Positions 8,046 through 16,343 of a stretch of DNA of 64,000 nucleotides are shown piece after piece (position 1 is the stretch's first letter; each line of letters starts with the position of its first letter). This DNA comes from Cupriavidus agavae (GTDB taxonomy: Bacteria; Pseudomonadota; Gammaproteobacteria; Burkholderiales; Burkholderiaceae): positions 248,001 through 312,000 of the forward strand of contig NZ_SGXM01000004.1 in assembly GCF_004217045.1 (NCBI RefSeq), read 5' to 3'. The notes beneath the pieces were generated by a model. The model searched no databases and was not told the origin of the DNA. It saw nothing but the letters and a program-made list of their open reading frames with translations. The translations under genes were made by a program, and so were the position numbers.

Positions 8046-9187
8046 ACGATCGCACCGATCCCGCAACCGCCCCGACGCAGGGTCACCCGGCCCAGGCCGC
8101 ACCGCCTCCGCCGCCGCGCGATCCGTCGCGCAAGGCCATTCGCTCGATTGTCGCGCTGATCGTGCTGAGCCTGGCGTGGTACCTGATGGCTGACCGGCTC
8201 ACGCCCTACACCCAGCAGGCGCGCGTGCAGGCATTCGTGATTCCGGTGGCGTCCGAGGTATCGGGCCGTGTCACGCGCGTGTATGTGCGCAACAACCAGA
8301 ACGTGGCTGCCGGTACGGTGCTGTTCGACGTCGATCCGCAGCACTACCACATCGCGCTGGACCGCGCGCGTGCAGATCTGGAATCGACGCGGCGCGAGAT
8401 CGGCGCTAGCACGGCGGGCATCGAATCGGCGCAGGCCTCGCTGCGTGCAGCGCAGGCCAACGAGCTGAAGGCGCGGCAGGACAGCGATCGACTGGAGCGG
8501 CTATATGGCGAGGACCCTGGCACGGTATCCGTGCGGCGGCTGGAGGTGGCGCGCGCCACGCACGCGCAGGCCGTGAGCCAGGTGGCGGCAGCCCGTGCCG
8601 AGGTGCAGCGGGCGCGCGAGCAGCAAGGTGGTGGCGACGACGCCAACGCCAGGTTGCGCAGCGCCGCCGCCGCCGTGGACAAGGCCGAGCTCGACATGGC
8701 CAACGCGCAGGTCCGGGCGCGCACGGGCGGACTCGTCACCGACCTGCGCACCGAGGCGGGCCTTTATGCGGCCGCCGGCAGCCCGGTCATGACGTTGATC
8801 GCGATCCACGACGTCTGGATCAGCGCCGACATGACCGAGAACAACCTTGGGCATCTGGCACCCGGCACGCCGGTCGGCATCGTGCTGGACGCGCTGCCCG
8901 GCCGGGTGCTGACGGGCAAGGTGCGCAGCATCGGCTACGGCATCAGCGCCGGCCCGGCCGCGCCGCCGGGTAGTCTGCCGACCGTTCAGAACAGCCGGGA
9001 CTGGCTGCGGCCCGCGCAGCGCTTTCCGGTCATCGTCGACATCGATCCGGACCAGCTCGATACACTGCGCGGCATCCGCGTGGGCGGGCAGGCCGAAGTG
9101 ATGGCCTTTCCGCGCGAGGGTAGCCCGCTGAACCTGCTGGGCCGTGCGTTCCTGCGCGTGATGAGCTGGATGTCCTATGTCTACTGA
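8042..9187 (+). CDS. HlyD-family membrane-fusion protein
   Basis: This 381-residue protein has one membrane segment at about residues 37-55. A biotinyl-lipoyl half-domain (SEVSGRVTRVYVRNNQNVAAG) comes next, followed by a long Ala/Arg/Glu-rich coiled-coil hairpin (residues about 105-225). The second lipoyl half (LRTEAGLYAAAGSPVMTLI) and a beta-barrel complete it. It bridges the inner-membrane DUF2955 partner and the NodT-type channel. ATG 8042 overlaps the upstream TGA, and the last 11 nt overlap the next gene. The layout resembles AaeA/EmrA-type systems for aromatic acids and drugs. Confidence 0.93.
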   Translation: MNDRTDPATAPTQGHPAQAAPPPPPRDPSRKAIRSIVALIVLSLAWYLMADRLTPYTQQARVQAFVIPVASEVSGRVTRVYVRNNQNVAAGTVLFDVDPQHYHIALDRARADLESTRREIGASTAGIESAQASLRAAQANELKARQDSDRLERLYGEDPGTVSVRRLEVARATHAQAVSQVAAARAEVQRAREQQGGGDDANARLRSAAAAVDKAELDMANAQVRARTGGLVTDLRTEAGLYAAAGSPVMTLIAIHDVWISADMTENNLGHLAPGTPVGIVLDALPGRVLTGKVRSIGYGISAGPAAPPGSLPTVQNSRDWLRPAQRFPVIVDIDPDQLDTLRGIRVGGQAEVMAFPREGSPLNLLGRAFLRVMSWMSYVY

Positions 9188-10208
9188 CGCGACCGCCCCG
9201 CCGGCGCGGCGCGCCGCCAATGCGCGCCGCGCGCTGCGGCTTGCGCTGGGCACGGCGGGCTGCCTGGCCGTCAGCTTCGGCCTGCAGTGGCCGGTGCCGG
9301 TCATGGCTCCGGTACTGGCGGTGTTCGTCTTTGGCGCGCTGGACCGGCCGCTGCCTTTCAAGGTGGGTCTGGGGCTGGCGCTGATGGTGATGCTTGCCAC
9401 GGGTAGCGGGTTGATGCTGGTGCCGTTCCTGCGCCACGCACCGGCAGCCGGCGTGCTGATGGCGGGGCTGTGCCTGTTCCTGGCTTTCCGCCATGGTCTG
9501 CGCGGTGGCAATGCGCTGGTCTCGACGTTCGTCGCGGCCGGGGTCACGCTGATCGCGGCGGCCGGCACGGCCAGTGGCGCGTTGGCGCTGACCGTGATCG
9601 GCGCGCTGACACAGGGGCTGGCCGCCGCAGTGCTGGCGCTGGGCGCCTGCCATGTGCTGGTGCCCGAGCACGGCGCGCCAGTTCCGCGCCCGCCGCCGCA
9701 AGCCGTGCCGGACGCTGACCGTATCGCCTGGCGCGCCACGCTGGTGGTAATGCCGCCGTTCCTGCTGGCGCTGTCGGACCCGGCCGCCTACCTGCCAATC
9801 ATCATGAAAGCCGTCAGCCTGGGCCGGCAGAGTTGCACGACGGCGCGCGGAGCGGCGCTGGAACTGGTGGGGTCCACGTTGATGGGAGGGCTGCTAGCCA
9901 TCGCGTGCTGGCTGGCGCTGGGCCTCTTCGTCCATCTCTGGATCTTCTTCCTCTGGATGGCGCTGTTCGCGCTGCTGGTGGCGCGACGGTTGTTCGGCGT
10001 GGCGCGCACCGCGCTGTCGCCGGGATTCTGGCTCAACAGCCTTGTGACGATGATCATCCTGCTCGGCCAGTCCGTGGCCGACAGCGCGGCAGGAAAAGAC
10101 GTCTACCAGGCGTTCATGGTGCGCATGGGCCTGTTCGTGGCCTTGTCGTTCTACGCGTGGCTGATGCTGGCGCTGCTGGACCGCCCGCGCGCGGTGGCGG
10201 CCGCATGA
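9177..10208 (+). CDS. DUF2955 (FUSC-like) inner-membrane efflux protein
   Basis: The 343-residue product is very hydrophobic, with two sets of roughly four to six membrane segments around a short cytosolic stretch near residues 165-180. This fits DUF2955, which replaces the AaeB-type pump subunit in many Burkholderiales efflux operons. It overlaps the HlyD gene by 11 nt, so it is translationally coupled. Aromatic carboxylic acids are the likely cargo by analogy with AaeB and from the catabolic genes elsewhere in the window; that is inference. Confidence 0.85.
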   Translation: MSTDATAPPARRAANARRALRLALGTAGCLAVSFGLQWPVPVMAPVLAVFVFGALDRPLPFKVGLGLALMVMLATGSGLMLVPFLRHAPAAGVLMAGLCLFLAFRHGLRGGNALVSTFVAAGVTLIAAAGTASGALALTVIGALTQGLAAAVLALGACHVLVPEHGAPVPRPPPQAVPDADRIAWRATLVVMPPFLLALSDPAAYLPIIMKAVSLGRQSCTTARGAALELVGSTLMGGLLAIACWLALGLFVHLWIFFLWMALFALLVARRLFGVARTALSPGFWLNSLVTMIILLGQSVADSAAGKDVYQAFMVRMGLFVALSFYAWLMLALLDRPRAVAAA

Positions 10209-10223
10209 ACGGCGGGAGCGGCG

Positions 10224-11225
10224 TCAGGGCGCTCGGCCATGGCGCCGGCGCCACGTGATCGGTGCTTCGCCGAATTGCGCCGAGAACCAGCGCGAGAACG
10301 ACGCCGCTGAACCATAGCCGAGCAGCCCGGACACCCGGAGCAGCGAATAATCGGGGTTGGCGACGTAGCGCAGCGCCAGGTCGCGCCGCACCGTATTGAC
10401 GATGTCGGTGAACGACTCGCCCGAGGCGTCGAGCTGGCGCTGCATCGTGCGCAGGCTCAGCCCCAGGCCCTGCGCCACGGCCTCGGCGGTGGCGCGCCCC
10501 ATCGGCAGCATCAGGCAGACGGCATTGCGGACTTCGCGCCCGATCGACGCATCGTTGATCCGTGGCAGCGTCTCGACCACGCGCTGGGCGTGACGTGCCA
10601 TGGCGGGGTTGCCGGTTGGATTGGGGGCCGAGAGGTCTTCCGCCGCGCAGACGATGCCGTTGAATTCGCTGCCGAACGCAAGCGGGCAGCCGAACAGCCG
10701 GCGATGGACCTGCGTGTTCGGCGGCGCCGGGTGCGTGAAGTGCACGCCGACAGGATGCCACTGGGGCCCCAGCAGCGCGCGGCAAAGCCGGAACACCACA
10801 CCGATGGCCAGTTCCGTGGCCTGTCGCGACGGCGTATCGAGCACCAGTTCCTGGCGGATCACGGCCGCCCGGCCCGTCGTTTCGAGCAGGATCGCCACCG
10901 ATTCGTTGACGAGGTGGCGGTAGCGGATGATCGTCTCCAGCGCATCGCGCAGCGTGGCCTGCTGGCTGATCAGCAGGCTCATCACGCCGAAATCGGACAG
11001 TTGGCGCGATTCCGCCATGCGCAGGCCGAGGGTCGGGCACCCGGCGGCCCGGGCGGCACTTTCCAGCAATGCGGCGCAGGCTTCGGCCGGGATGCGCTGC
11101 TCCGGGTCGGCCAGCAGCGCCTGGGTCAGCCCGGCGCCGCGCAGCAGCGGAAGCGGATTGATGCCGAGATCGCGCGCAACGTCGAAGAAGTTGGTCAGCG
11201 CGGCCGCGCGCACCAGGGTTTTCAC
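10224..11225 (-). CDS. AraC-family transcriptional regulator (Arabinose_bd/OruR type)
   Basis: This 333-residue protein has the N-terminal effector domain seen in ArgR/OruR-like AraC proteins (LTNFFDVARDLGINPLPLLRGAG onward). The C-terminal double helix-turn-helix lies near residues 235-330 and ends with GSAASFSRWFSAQFGEAPITWR. GTG 11225 is chosen because GGAGA lies 8-9 nt upstream; the frame continues upstream but through its own promoter. It diverges from the quinone-oxidoreductase operon across a direct repeat suited to AraC binding (11308-11335), so it most likely controls that operon. Confidence 0.88.
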   Translation of the reverse strand: MKTLVRAAALTNFFDVARDLGINPLPLLRGAGLTQALLADPEQRIPAEACAALLESAARAAGCPTLGLRMAESRQLSDFGVMSLLISQQATLRDALETIIRYRHLVNESVAILLETTGRAAVIRQELVLDTPSRQATELAIGVVFRLCRALLGPQWHPVGVHFTHPAPPNTQVHRRLFGCPLAFGSEFNGIVCAAEDLSAPNPTGNPAMARHAQRVVETLPRINDASIGREVRNAVCLMLPMGRATAEAVAQGLGLSLRTMQRQLDASGESFTDIVNTVRRDLALRYVANPDYSLLRVSGLLGYGSAASFSRWFSAQFGEAPITWRRRHGRAP

Positions 11226-11307
11226 GGGTGTCTCCAGATCGTGCGTACGCCGCAGGCGTCGCCTCTGTGCATCATTTGCCGCGATGATAGTGGGCGGTGG
11301 CATGAAA

Positions 11308-11335
11308 TGCAAAGTGGTTGGGCCGCCGTGCAAAG
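11308..11335 (+). promoter_or_regulatory. candidate AraC operator: direct repeat TGCAAAG, 21-nt period
   Basis: TGCAAAG occurs at 11308-11314 and again at 11329-11335, exactly 21 nt apart, which puts both on the same face of the helix as AraC-type dimers require. It lies in the divergent promoter between the AraC regulator (start 11225) and the quinone-oxidoreductase gene (start 11416). Confidence 0.55.
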
Positions 11336-11415
11336 CAGCCGGGGCCGTGCGCTTCTAGATTGTCGGCATGGGCGGCGCAGTTCGCGCCGCCAGCCGAAAA
11401 CTGGAGACGATTCCC

Positions 11416-12396
11416 ATGGCGAAGGTAGTGCGCATGTATGAAACCGGCGGACCCGAGGTGCTTCGCTACGAAGACGCCGAAGTGGGCGAGCCGGGTCCCG
11501 GCCAGGTTCGGATCCGCCACGTGGCGGTTGGCCTTAACTATGCGGACACGTACTTCCGCAACGGCACTTATCCCGTGCCGCTGCCGTCCGGCATGGGGGT
11601 CGAGGCGTCGGGCGTGGTGCAGGCCATCGGCCCCGGCGTGGCCAACGTGGCCGTCGGCGACCGCGTGACCTACACCGGCTTTCTCAACACGCTGGGCGCC
11701 TACAGTGCCGAGCGCCTGGTGCCGGCCGCGCCGCTGATCCGGCTGCCCGAGAGCATCGGCTTCGAGACCGCCGCGGCCATGACCATGCGCGGGCTGACCT
11801 CGGCCTACCTGATGCGCCGCATCCACGCGTTCCGCAAGGGCGACACCATCCTGCTGCACGCGGCAGCCGGCGGCGTCGGGCTGATCGTCTCGCAGTGGGC
11901 ACGGCTGTTGGGGTTGAACGTGATCGGGACCGTTTCCACCGAGGAAAAAGGCGAGGTCGCGCGCGCCCATGGCTGCCAGCACATCATCAACTACAGCCAC
12001 GAGGACGTGGCGGCCCGGGTGCGCGAGATCACTGGCGGCGTGGGGGCCAATGTGGTGTTCGACAGCGTCGGCAAGAGTACCTTCATGGCGTCGCTGGACT
12101 CGCTCAGGCGCCGCGGGCTGCTGGTGTGCGTGGGCACGGCGTCGGGCCCGGTGCCGCCGTTCGACCCGGTGCTGCTGGCAATGAAGGGCTCGGTCTACGT
12201 GACCCGTCCGGCGCTGGCCGACTACATCGCCGACCCGGCCGAGAAGGCCGAACTGGCCGGCGAGCTGTTCGACCATGTCGGCGCTGGCCGCATCCGCATC
12301 GAGGTCAACCAGCGCTACGCGCTGGAGGACGCGGCGCAGGCCCACCGGGACCTGGAGTCGCGCAAGACCACGGGTTCGTCGATCTTCGTCATCTGA
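11416..12396 (+). CDS. NADPH:quinone oxidoreductase-like (zinc-free MDR family)
   Basis: The 326-residue product has the medium-chain dehydrogenase layout: an N-terminal GroES-like part (VGLNYADTYFRNGTYP, then PSGMGVEASGVV) and a Rossmann part (HAAAGGVGLIVSQWARLLG). The catalytic zinc ligands are absent, as in quinone oxidoreductases, and the RNGTYP loop fits that group. It would reduce quinones or enones with NADPH. It starts an operon with the TauD dioxygenase (9 nt gap) and the acyl-CoA synthetase, divergent from the AraC gene. Confidence 0.88.
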   Translation: MAKVVRMYETGGPEVLRYEDAEVGEPGPGQVRIRHVAVGLNYADTYFRNGTYPVPLPSGMGVEASGVVQAIGPGVANVAVGDRVTYTGFLNTLGAYSAERLVPAAPLIRLPESIGFETAAAMTMRGLTSAYLMRRIHAFRKGDTILLHAAAGGVGLIVSQWARLLGLNVIGTVSTEEKGEVARAHGCQHIINYSHEDVAARVREITGGVGANVVFDSVGKSTFMASLDSLRRRGLLVCVGTASGPVPPFDPVLLAMKGSVYVTRPALADYIADPAEKAELAGELFDHVGAGRIRIEVNQRYALEDAAQAHRDLESRKTTGSSIFVI

Positions 12397-12405
12397 GGAG
12401 CCGCC

Positions 12406-13254
12406 ATGCAAGTCAGACAACTGAGCTGTGCCCTGGGCGCCGAACTGGAAGGCGTGGACCTGGCCGAGGCGGTCCGCAGCGACGACCTGTTCGGCGAGAT
12501 CCGCGCGCTGCTGCTGAAACACCGCGTGCTGTTCCTGCGCAACCAGCGTTTCAGCCGCGCCGAGCATGTGGCCTTTGCACGCCGCTTCGGCGAACTGGAG
12601 GATCACCCGGTGGCCGGCAGCGACCCCGAGCATCCTGGCCTGGTGCGCATCTACAAGTCGCCCGACCAGCCGAACGACCGCTATGAGAACTGCTGGCACG
12701 CCGACACAACATGGCGCGAGGCCCCGCAGTTCGGCGCGGTGCTGCGCTGCGTGGAATGCCCGCCCGTGGGCGGCGACACGATGTGGGCCAACATGGCGCT
12801 GGCCTACGAACGGCTGCCCGACACCGTGAAAGCCCAGATCGCCGACCTGCGCGCGCGCCACAGCATCGAGGCCAGCTTTGGCGCCGCCATGCCGACCGAG
12901 AAGCGGCTGGCGCTGAAGTGCCAGTATCCCGACGCCGAGCACCCGGTGGTGCGCACCCATCCCGGCACCGGCGAGAAGGTGCTCTATGTCAACGGCTTCA
13001 CCACGCATTTCACCAACTACCACACGCCTGGGCGTGTGCGGTTCGGCCAGGACGCGAATCCCGGCGCGGCCGACCTGCTGCGCTACCTGGTGTCGCAGGC
13101 GTACATCCCCGAGTTCCAGGTGCGCTGGCGCTGGTCGCCCGACAGCGTGGCGATCTGGGACAACACGGCCACCCAGCACTACGCGGTGATGGATTACGCA
13201 CCGTGCCACCGCAAGATGGAGCGCGCCGGCATCGTCGGTAGCGTGCCTTACTGA
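12406..13254 (+). CDS. TauD/TfdA-family Fe(II)/2-oxoglutarate dioxygenase
   Basis: The 282-residue product carries the complete iron site of the family: His98 and Asp100 in WHADTTW, the distal His258 (TQHYAVMDY), and the 2-oxoglutarate-binding Arg269. The enzyme couples 2-oxoglutarate decarboxylation to hydroxylation or cleavage of an ether, sulfonate or carboxylate substrate. Together with the following CoA ligase it suggests that an imported acid is hydroxylated and then activated. The exact substrate cannot be told. GAGGAG is found just before ATG 12406. Confidence 0.92.
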   Translation: MQVRQLSCALGAELEGVDLAEAVRSDDLFGEIRALLLKHRVLFLRNQRFSRAEHVAFARRFGELEDHPVAGSDPEHPGLVRIYKSPDQPNDRYENCWHADTTWREAPQFGAVLRCVECPPVGGDTMWANMALAYERLPDTVKAQIADLRARHSIEASFGAAMPTEKRLALKCQYPDAEHPVVRTHPGTGEKVLYVNGFTTHFTNYHTPGRVRFGQDANPGAADLLRYLVSQAYIPEFQVRWRWSPDSVAIWDNTATQHYAVMDYAPCHRKMERAGIVGSVPY

Positions 13255-13276
13255 AGTTCTTCGAGGAAACACAGGC

Positions 13277-14929
13277 ATGAGAGACCCGAATCTCGTCGTG
13301 ACAACCCCTTCGGCATACGCCTACCCGCTGCTGGTCAAGCAACTGCTGACCAACGCGATGAGCCTGTATGGCGACCAGCAGATCAGCTACCGGGGCGAGA
13401 TGCGCCATACGTACCGCGATTTCCACGCGCGTCTGGGCCGGCTGGCCGGTGCGCTGGCGGCGCTGGGCGTACGTCATGGCAGCACCGTGGCGGTGATGGA
13501 CTGGGACAGCCATCGCTACCTGGAGAGCTACTTTGGCGTGCCGATGATGGGCGCCACGCTGTTCACGGTGAACGTGCGGCTGTCGCCGCAGCAGATCCTC
13601 TACACGCTCAACGACGCCGGCGCCGACGTGGTGCTCGTGCATCCGGACTTCCTGCCCGTACTGGCGCAGATCCACGCCGGGCTGGTGCGCCCGCCGCGCC
13701 TGGTGCTGATGGCCGACGGCCAGGACGTGCCGCCGGGTCCGCTGGCGTTCGACGGCGAGTACGAGGCCATGCTGGCCGCCGCGCCGGACGGTTACGACTT
13801 CCCCGACTTCGACGAGCGGACCAAGGCCGCCACGTTCTACACCACGGGCACTACGGGCGACCCCAAAGGCGTCTGCTACAGCCACCGGGACATCGTGCTC
13901 CACACGCTGACGGCGGCCACCAGCCTGTGCGCGCCGCGCGAGGGCCAGCGCATGCACCGGGAAGACGTGTACATGCCGATCACGCCGATGTTCCACGTCA
14001 TGGCGTGGGGCATGCCGTACGTGGCGATCATGCTCGGCCTGCGCATGGTGCTGCCGGGCCGCTACGTCCCGGCCGCGCTGCTGGCGCTGCGCGAAGCTGA
14101 GAAGGTGACGTTCTCGCACTGCGTGCCGACCATCCTGCAGATGCTGCTGCAGGCCGCCGGCGAGGGGCAGCACGACCTCCGCGGCTGGAAGATGATCATC
14201 GGCGGCTCGGCGCTGCCGCCGGTGCTGTGCGAGGCGGCGCTGGCGCGCGGCATCGATATCTTTGCCGGCTACGGCATGTCCGAGACTGGCCCGATCGTCG
14301 CGCTGGCCCAGCTGCCGCCAGGCTACGTGGCGCGCAGCCGCGAGGAGGAGATCTCGCTGCGCTGCGCCACCGGCCGGCCTGTGCCGCTGGCCAGCTTCCT
14401 CGTCGTTGGCCCCGACATGCGCGAGGTGCCGCACGACGGCAAGGCGCAGGGCGAGATCGTGCTGCGCGCGCCGTACCTGACCCAGTCCTACTTCGGCAAG
14501 CCTTCGGCGTCGGAGGACCTGTGGGCCGACGGCTACCTGCACACCCAGGATGTGGCGGTGAGGAGCCCGGACGGCTTCGTGCGGATCGTCGACCGGCTCA
14601 AGGACGTGATCAAGACCGGCGGAGAATGGGTATCGTCGATCGAAATTGAGAATCTCGTGACGCAGGTGCCGGGCGTGCAGGAATGCGCGGTGATTGGCGT
14701 GCCCGACGCGCGCTGGGGCGAGCGGCCGATGGCCTACGTGGTGCGGCATGCCGGCGTGGAGGTTGACGCGCAGCAGATCCGCGCGGCGCTCCTGGAGCAT
14801 GTGGTGACGCAGCAGCTCAGCAAGTTCGCGGTGCCCGATTCGGACCGGATCGCCTTTGTCGCGGCGATTCCCAGAACCAGCGTCGGCAAGATCGACAAGA
14901 AGCTGCTTCGGGAACGCCAGGCAGGCTGA
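13277..14929 (+). CDS. fatty-acyl/aryl-CoA synthetase (AMP-forming)
   Basis: The product has 550 residues and all ANL-superfamily motifs: the P-loop-like FYTTGTTGDPKGVCYSH near residues 187-204, YGMSETGP, DGYLHTQDVA, a DRLKDVIKTGGEW hinge, and the C-terminal lysine motif SVGKIDKK. It activates a carboxylic acid to the acyl-AMP and then the CoA ester. The length and motif spacing match medium/long-chain fatty-acyl-CoA synthetases, but many members act on aromatic or branched acids. It is the third gene of the operon begun at 11416 and is followed by a clear terminator. Confidence 0.92.
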   Translation: MRDPNLVVTTPSAYAYPLLVKQLLTNAMSLYGDQQISYRGEMRHTYRDFHARLGRLAGALAALGVRHGSTVAVMDWDSHRYLESYFGVPMMGATLFTVNVRLSPQQILYTLNDAGADVVLVHPDFLPVLAQIHAGLVRPPRLVLMADGQDVPPGPLAFDGEYEAMLAAAPDGYDFPDFDERTKAATFYTTGTTGDPKGVCYSHRDIVLHTLTAATSLCAPREGQRMHREDVYMPITPMFHVMAWGMPYVAIMLGLRMVLPGRYVPAALLALREAEKVTFSHCVPTILQMLLQAAGEGQHDLRGWKMIIGGSALPPVLCEAALARGIDIFAGYGMSETGPIVALAQLPPGYVARSREEEISLRCATGRPVPLASFLVVGPDMREVPHDGKAQGEIVLRAPYLTQSYFGKPSASEDLWADGYLHTQDVAVRSPDGFVRIVDRLKDVIKTGGEWVSSIEIENLVTQVPGVQECAVIGVPDARWGERPMAYVVRHAGVEVDAQQIRAALLEHVVTQQLSKFAVPDSDRIAFVAAIPRTSVGKIDKKLLRERQAG

Positions 14930-14954
14930 GGGAAGAAGAAAAGGAGACCCGCAT

Positions 14955-14982
14955 GCCGCCCGGCCAGCCCGGGCGGCTTTTT
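14955..14982 (+). terminator. rho-independent terminator after the CoA-synthetase operon
   Basis: GCCGCCCGG (14955-14963) pairs with CCGGGCGGC (14969-14977) around a 5-nt loop, followed by five T's. It ends the 11416-14929 operon. Confidence 0.85.
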
Positions 14983-14998
14983 CCTTGGCGCGGGCCGG

Positions 14999-15976
14999 TT
15001 ACGGCTTGATATGGAACGTCCTGACGATGCCGGCGTTGCGGTCGAACTCGGCGTGCAGCGACTGGTTCAGGTCTTGCAGCGACTGGGCCGGCATCGGCTC
15101 GTAGCCCAGCGCGTCCAGCCGCTGGCGTACCTTGGGATTGGCTGCCGCCTTGTAGACCGCGCCCTGGATCCGTTGCGCCACGTCGGGCGGCACCTGCGCC
15201 GACGCGATCACGCCCACCCAGTTGCTGAAGTCGAGGTCGGGGTAGCCCTGCTCGGCGAACGTCGGCACCTGCGGCAGCAGGGGCGAGCGAGTCTTCGACG
15301 CCACCGCGTACGGCCGGAGCTTGCCCGCGCGGATCATCGGCAGCGAGGTGACCATGCCGTCGTACATCAGCGGAATCTGGCCGCCCATGACCTGCGCCAG
15401 CGCCGGTCCCGAGCCGGGGAACGGGACGTGCTGCAGGTCCATCCCGGCCTCCTGGTTGAGGATTGCCCCGGCGTAATGCGACGCCGTGCCGGCGCTGTAC
15501 GACGCGAAGCTGAGCTTGCCGGGATTGGCCCTGGCGTACGCGATCAGGCTCTTGAGGTCCTTGGGCGGCAGGTTCGGCGCGCCGACCAGCACCACGCGAG
15601 AGCGGCCCACCGCGGCGAGCGGCCGGATATCCTTCATCGTGTCGTACGGGGTCTTCTGGATCTGCGGGACTTCAGTCAGCACGTTGGTGGCCGTGACCAT
15701 CACGGTAAGGCCGTCGGCCGGCGCGGCCAGCAACGTGTTGATGGCGATGGCGCCACCGCCGCCGGGCTTGTTGTCGACGACTACGGGCTGGCCCAGGTCG
15801 GCAGACAGCTGCTCGGCCAGCAGGCGCGCCATGACGTCCATGGTGCCGCCGGCCGGAGCGGGCACCAGCACGCGCACCGGTTTGGCGGTCCATGCCATCG
15901 CGGCAGGCATCGCCAATGTCAGCAGCGCTGCCAGCGTGGCGCGCCGCAGCAGGAATCGGGCAGGGTGATTGGGCAT
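14999..15976 (-). CDS. Bug/TctC-type periplasmic solute-binding protein
   Basis: The 325-residue protein has a signal peptide (cleaved near AMPAAMAW) and the Bug fold: KPVRVLVPAPAGGTMDVMAR at the N-terminus, VVDNKPGGGGAIA, and PTFAEQGYPDLDFSNWVGV toward the end. Bug proteins bind carboxylates for tripartite tricarboxylate transporters, but no TctA/TctB genes lie nearby, as is common for orphan Bug genes in Burkholderiales. GGAGG lies 6-7 nt before ATG 15976. It converges with the CoA-synthetase operon and precedes the DUF1289 and BKACE genes on the same strand. Confidence 0.93.
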   Translation of the reverse strand: MPNHPARFLLRRATLAALLTLAMPAAMAWTAKPVRVLVPAPAGGTMDVMARLLAEQLSADLGQPVVVDNKPGGGGAIAINTLLAAPADGLTVMVTATNVLTEVPQIQKTPYDTMKDIRPLAAVGRSRVVLVGAPNLPPKDLKSLIAYARANPGKLSFASYSAGTASHYAGAILNQEAGMDLQHVPFPGSGPALAQVMGGQIPLMYDGMVTSLPMIRAGKLRPYAVASKTRSPLLPQVPTFAEQGYPDLDFSNWVGVIASAQVPPDVAQRIQGAVYKAAANPKVRQRLDALGYEPMPAQSLQDLNQSLHAEFDRNAGIVRTFHIKP

Positions 15977-16110
15977 CTTTGCCTCCAATATAGGTCTTCC
16001 GAGGGAAAAGTCCGGACCTGCCCGCGTGCGGCGGCAGAGGGAATTGTCGTGGCGCGGAATCGGCAAGTCCGGGGAAAGCGGTGGCGTGGGGCGCCGCCGC
16101 AACGCGGCGG

Positions 16111-16317
16111 TCAGTGCGTGCCGGGCCGGCCCGCGACGCACCCGCGCCGGCCCGGCAGTGCGGCCAGCACAAAGGCGCGCTGGGCGTCGGTCATGCCGTC
16201 CCAGAGGCCGATTTCCGTCGACGTGCGGCCGCATCCCTGGCAATACCTGCGCGCTGCGTCCATGCGGCAGAGGTTGATGCAGGGATTGGCCGGGCGGGGC
16301 TGGACAGGCGGGGTCAT
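16111..16317 (-). CDS. DUF1289 small cysteine protein
   Basis: This 68-residue protein carries the DUF1289 pattern: PCINLCRMD, then YCQGCGRT, a probable metal site with four cysteines, followed by WDGMTDAQR. Such proteins are widespread in Proteobacteria and of unknown function. The start ATG at 16317 lies 26 nt after the BKACE stop on the same strand, so the two are probably cotranscribed. A longer frame upstream only overlaps the BKACE gene. Confidence 0.85.
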   Translation of the reverse strand: MTPPVQPRPANPCINLCRMDAARRYCQGCGRTSTEIGLWDGMTDAQRAFVLAALPGRRGCVAGRPGTH

Positions 16318-16343
16318 GGCGGTGGTTCGTCCAGCGGCCGGCG

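Noticed and set aside
11272..13278. Long minus-strand frame opposite the quinone-oxidoreductase and dioxygenase genes
   Set aside because: It is the antisense shadow of high-GC genes with full motifs on the plus strand; its residues (His/Arg/Gly-rich) match no domain.
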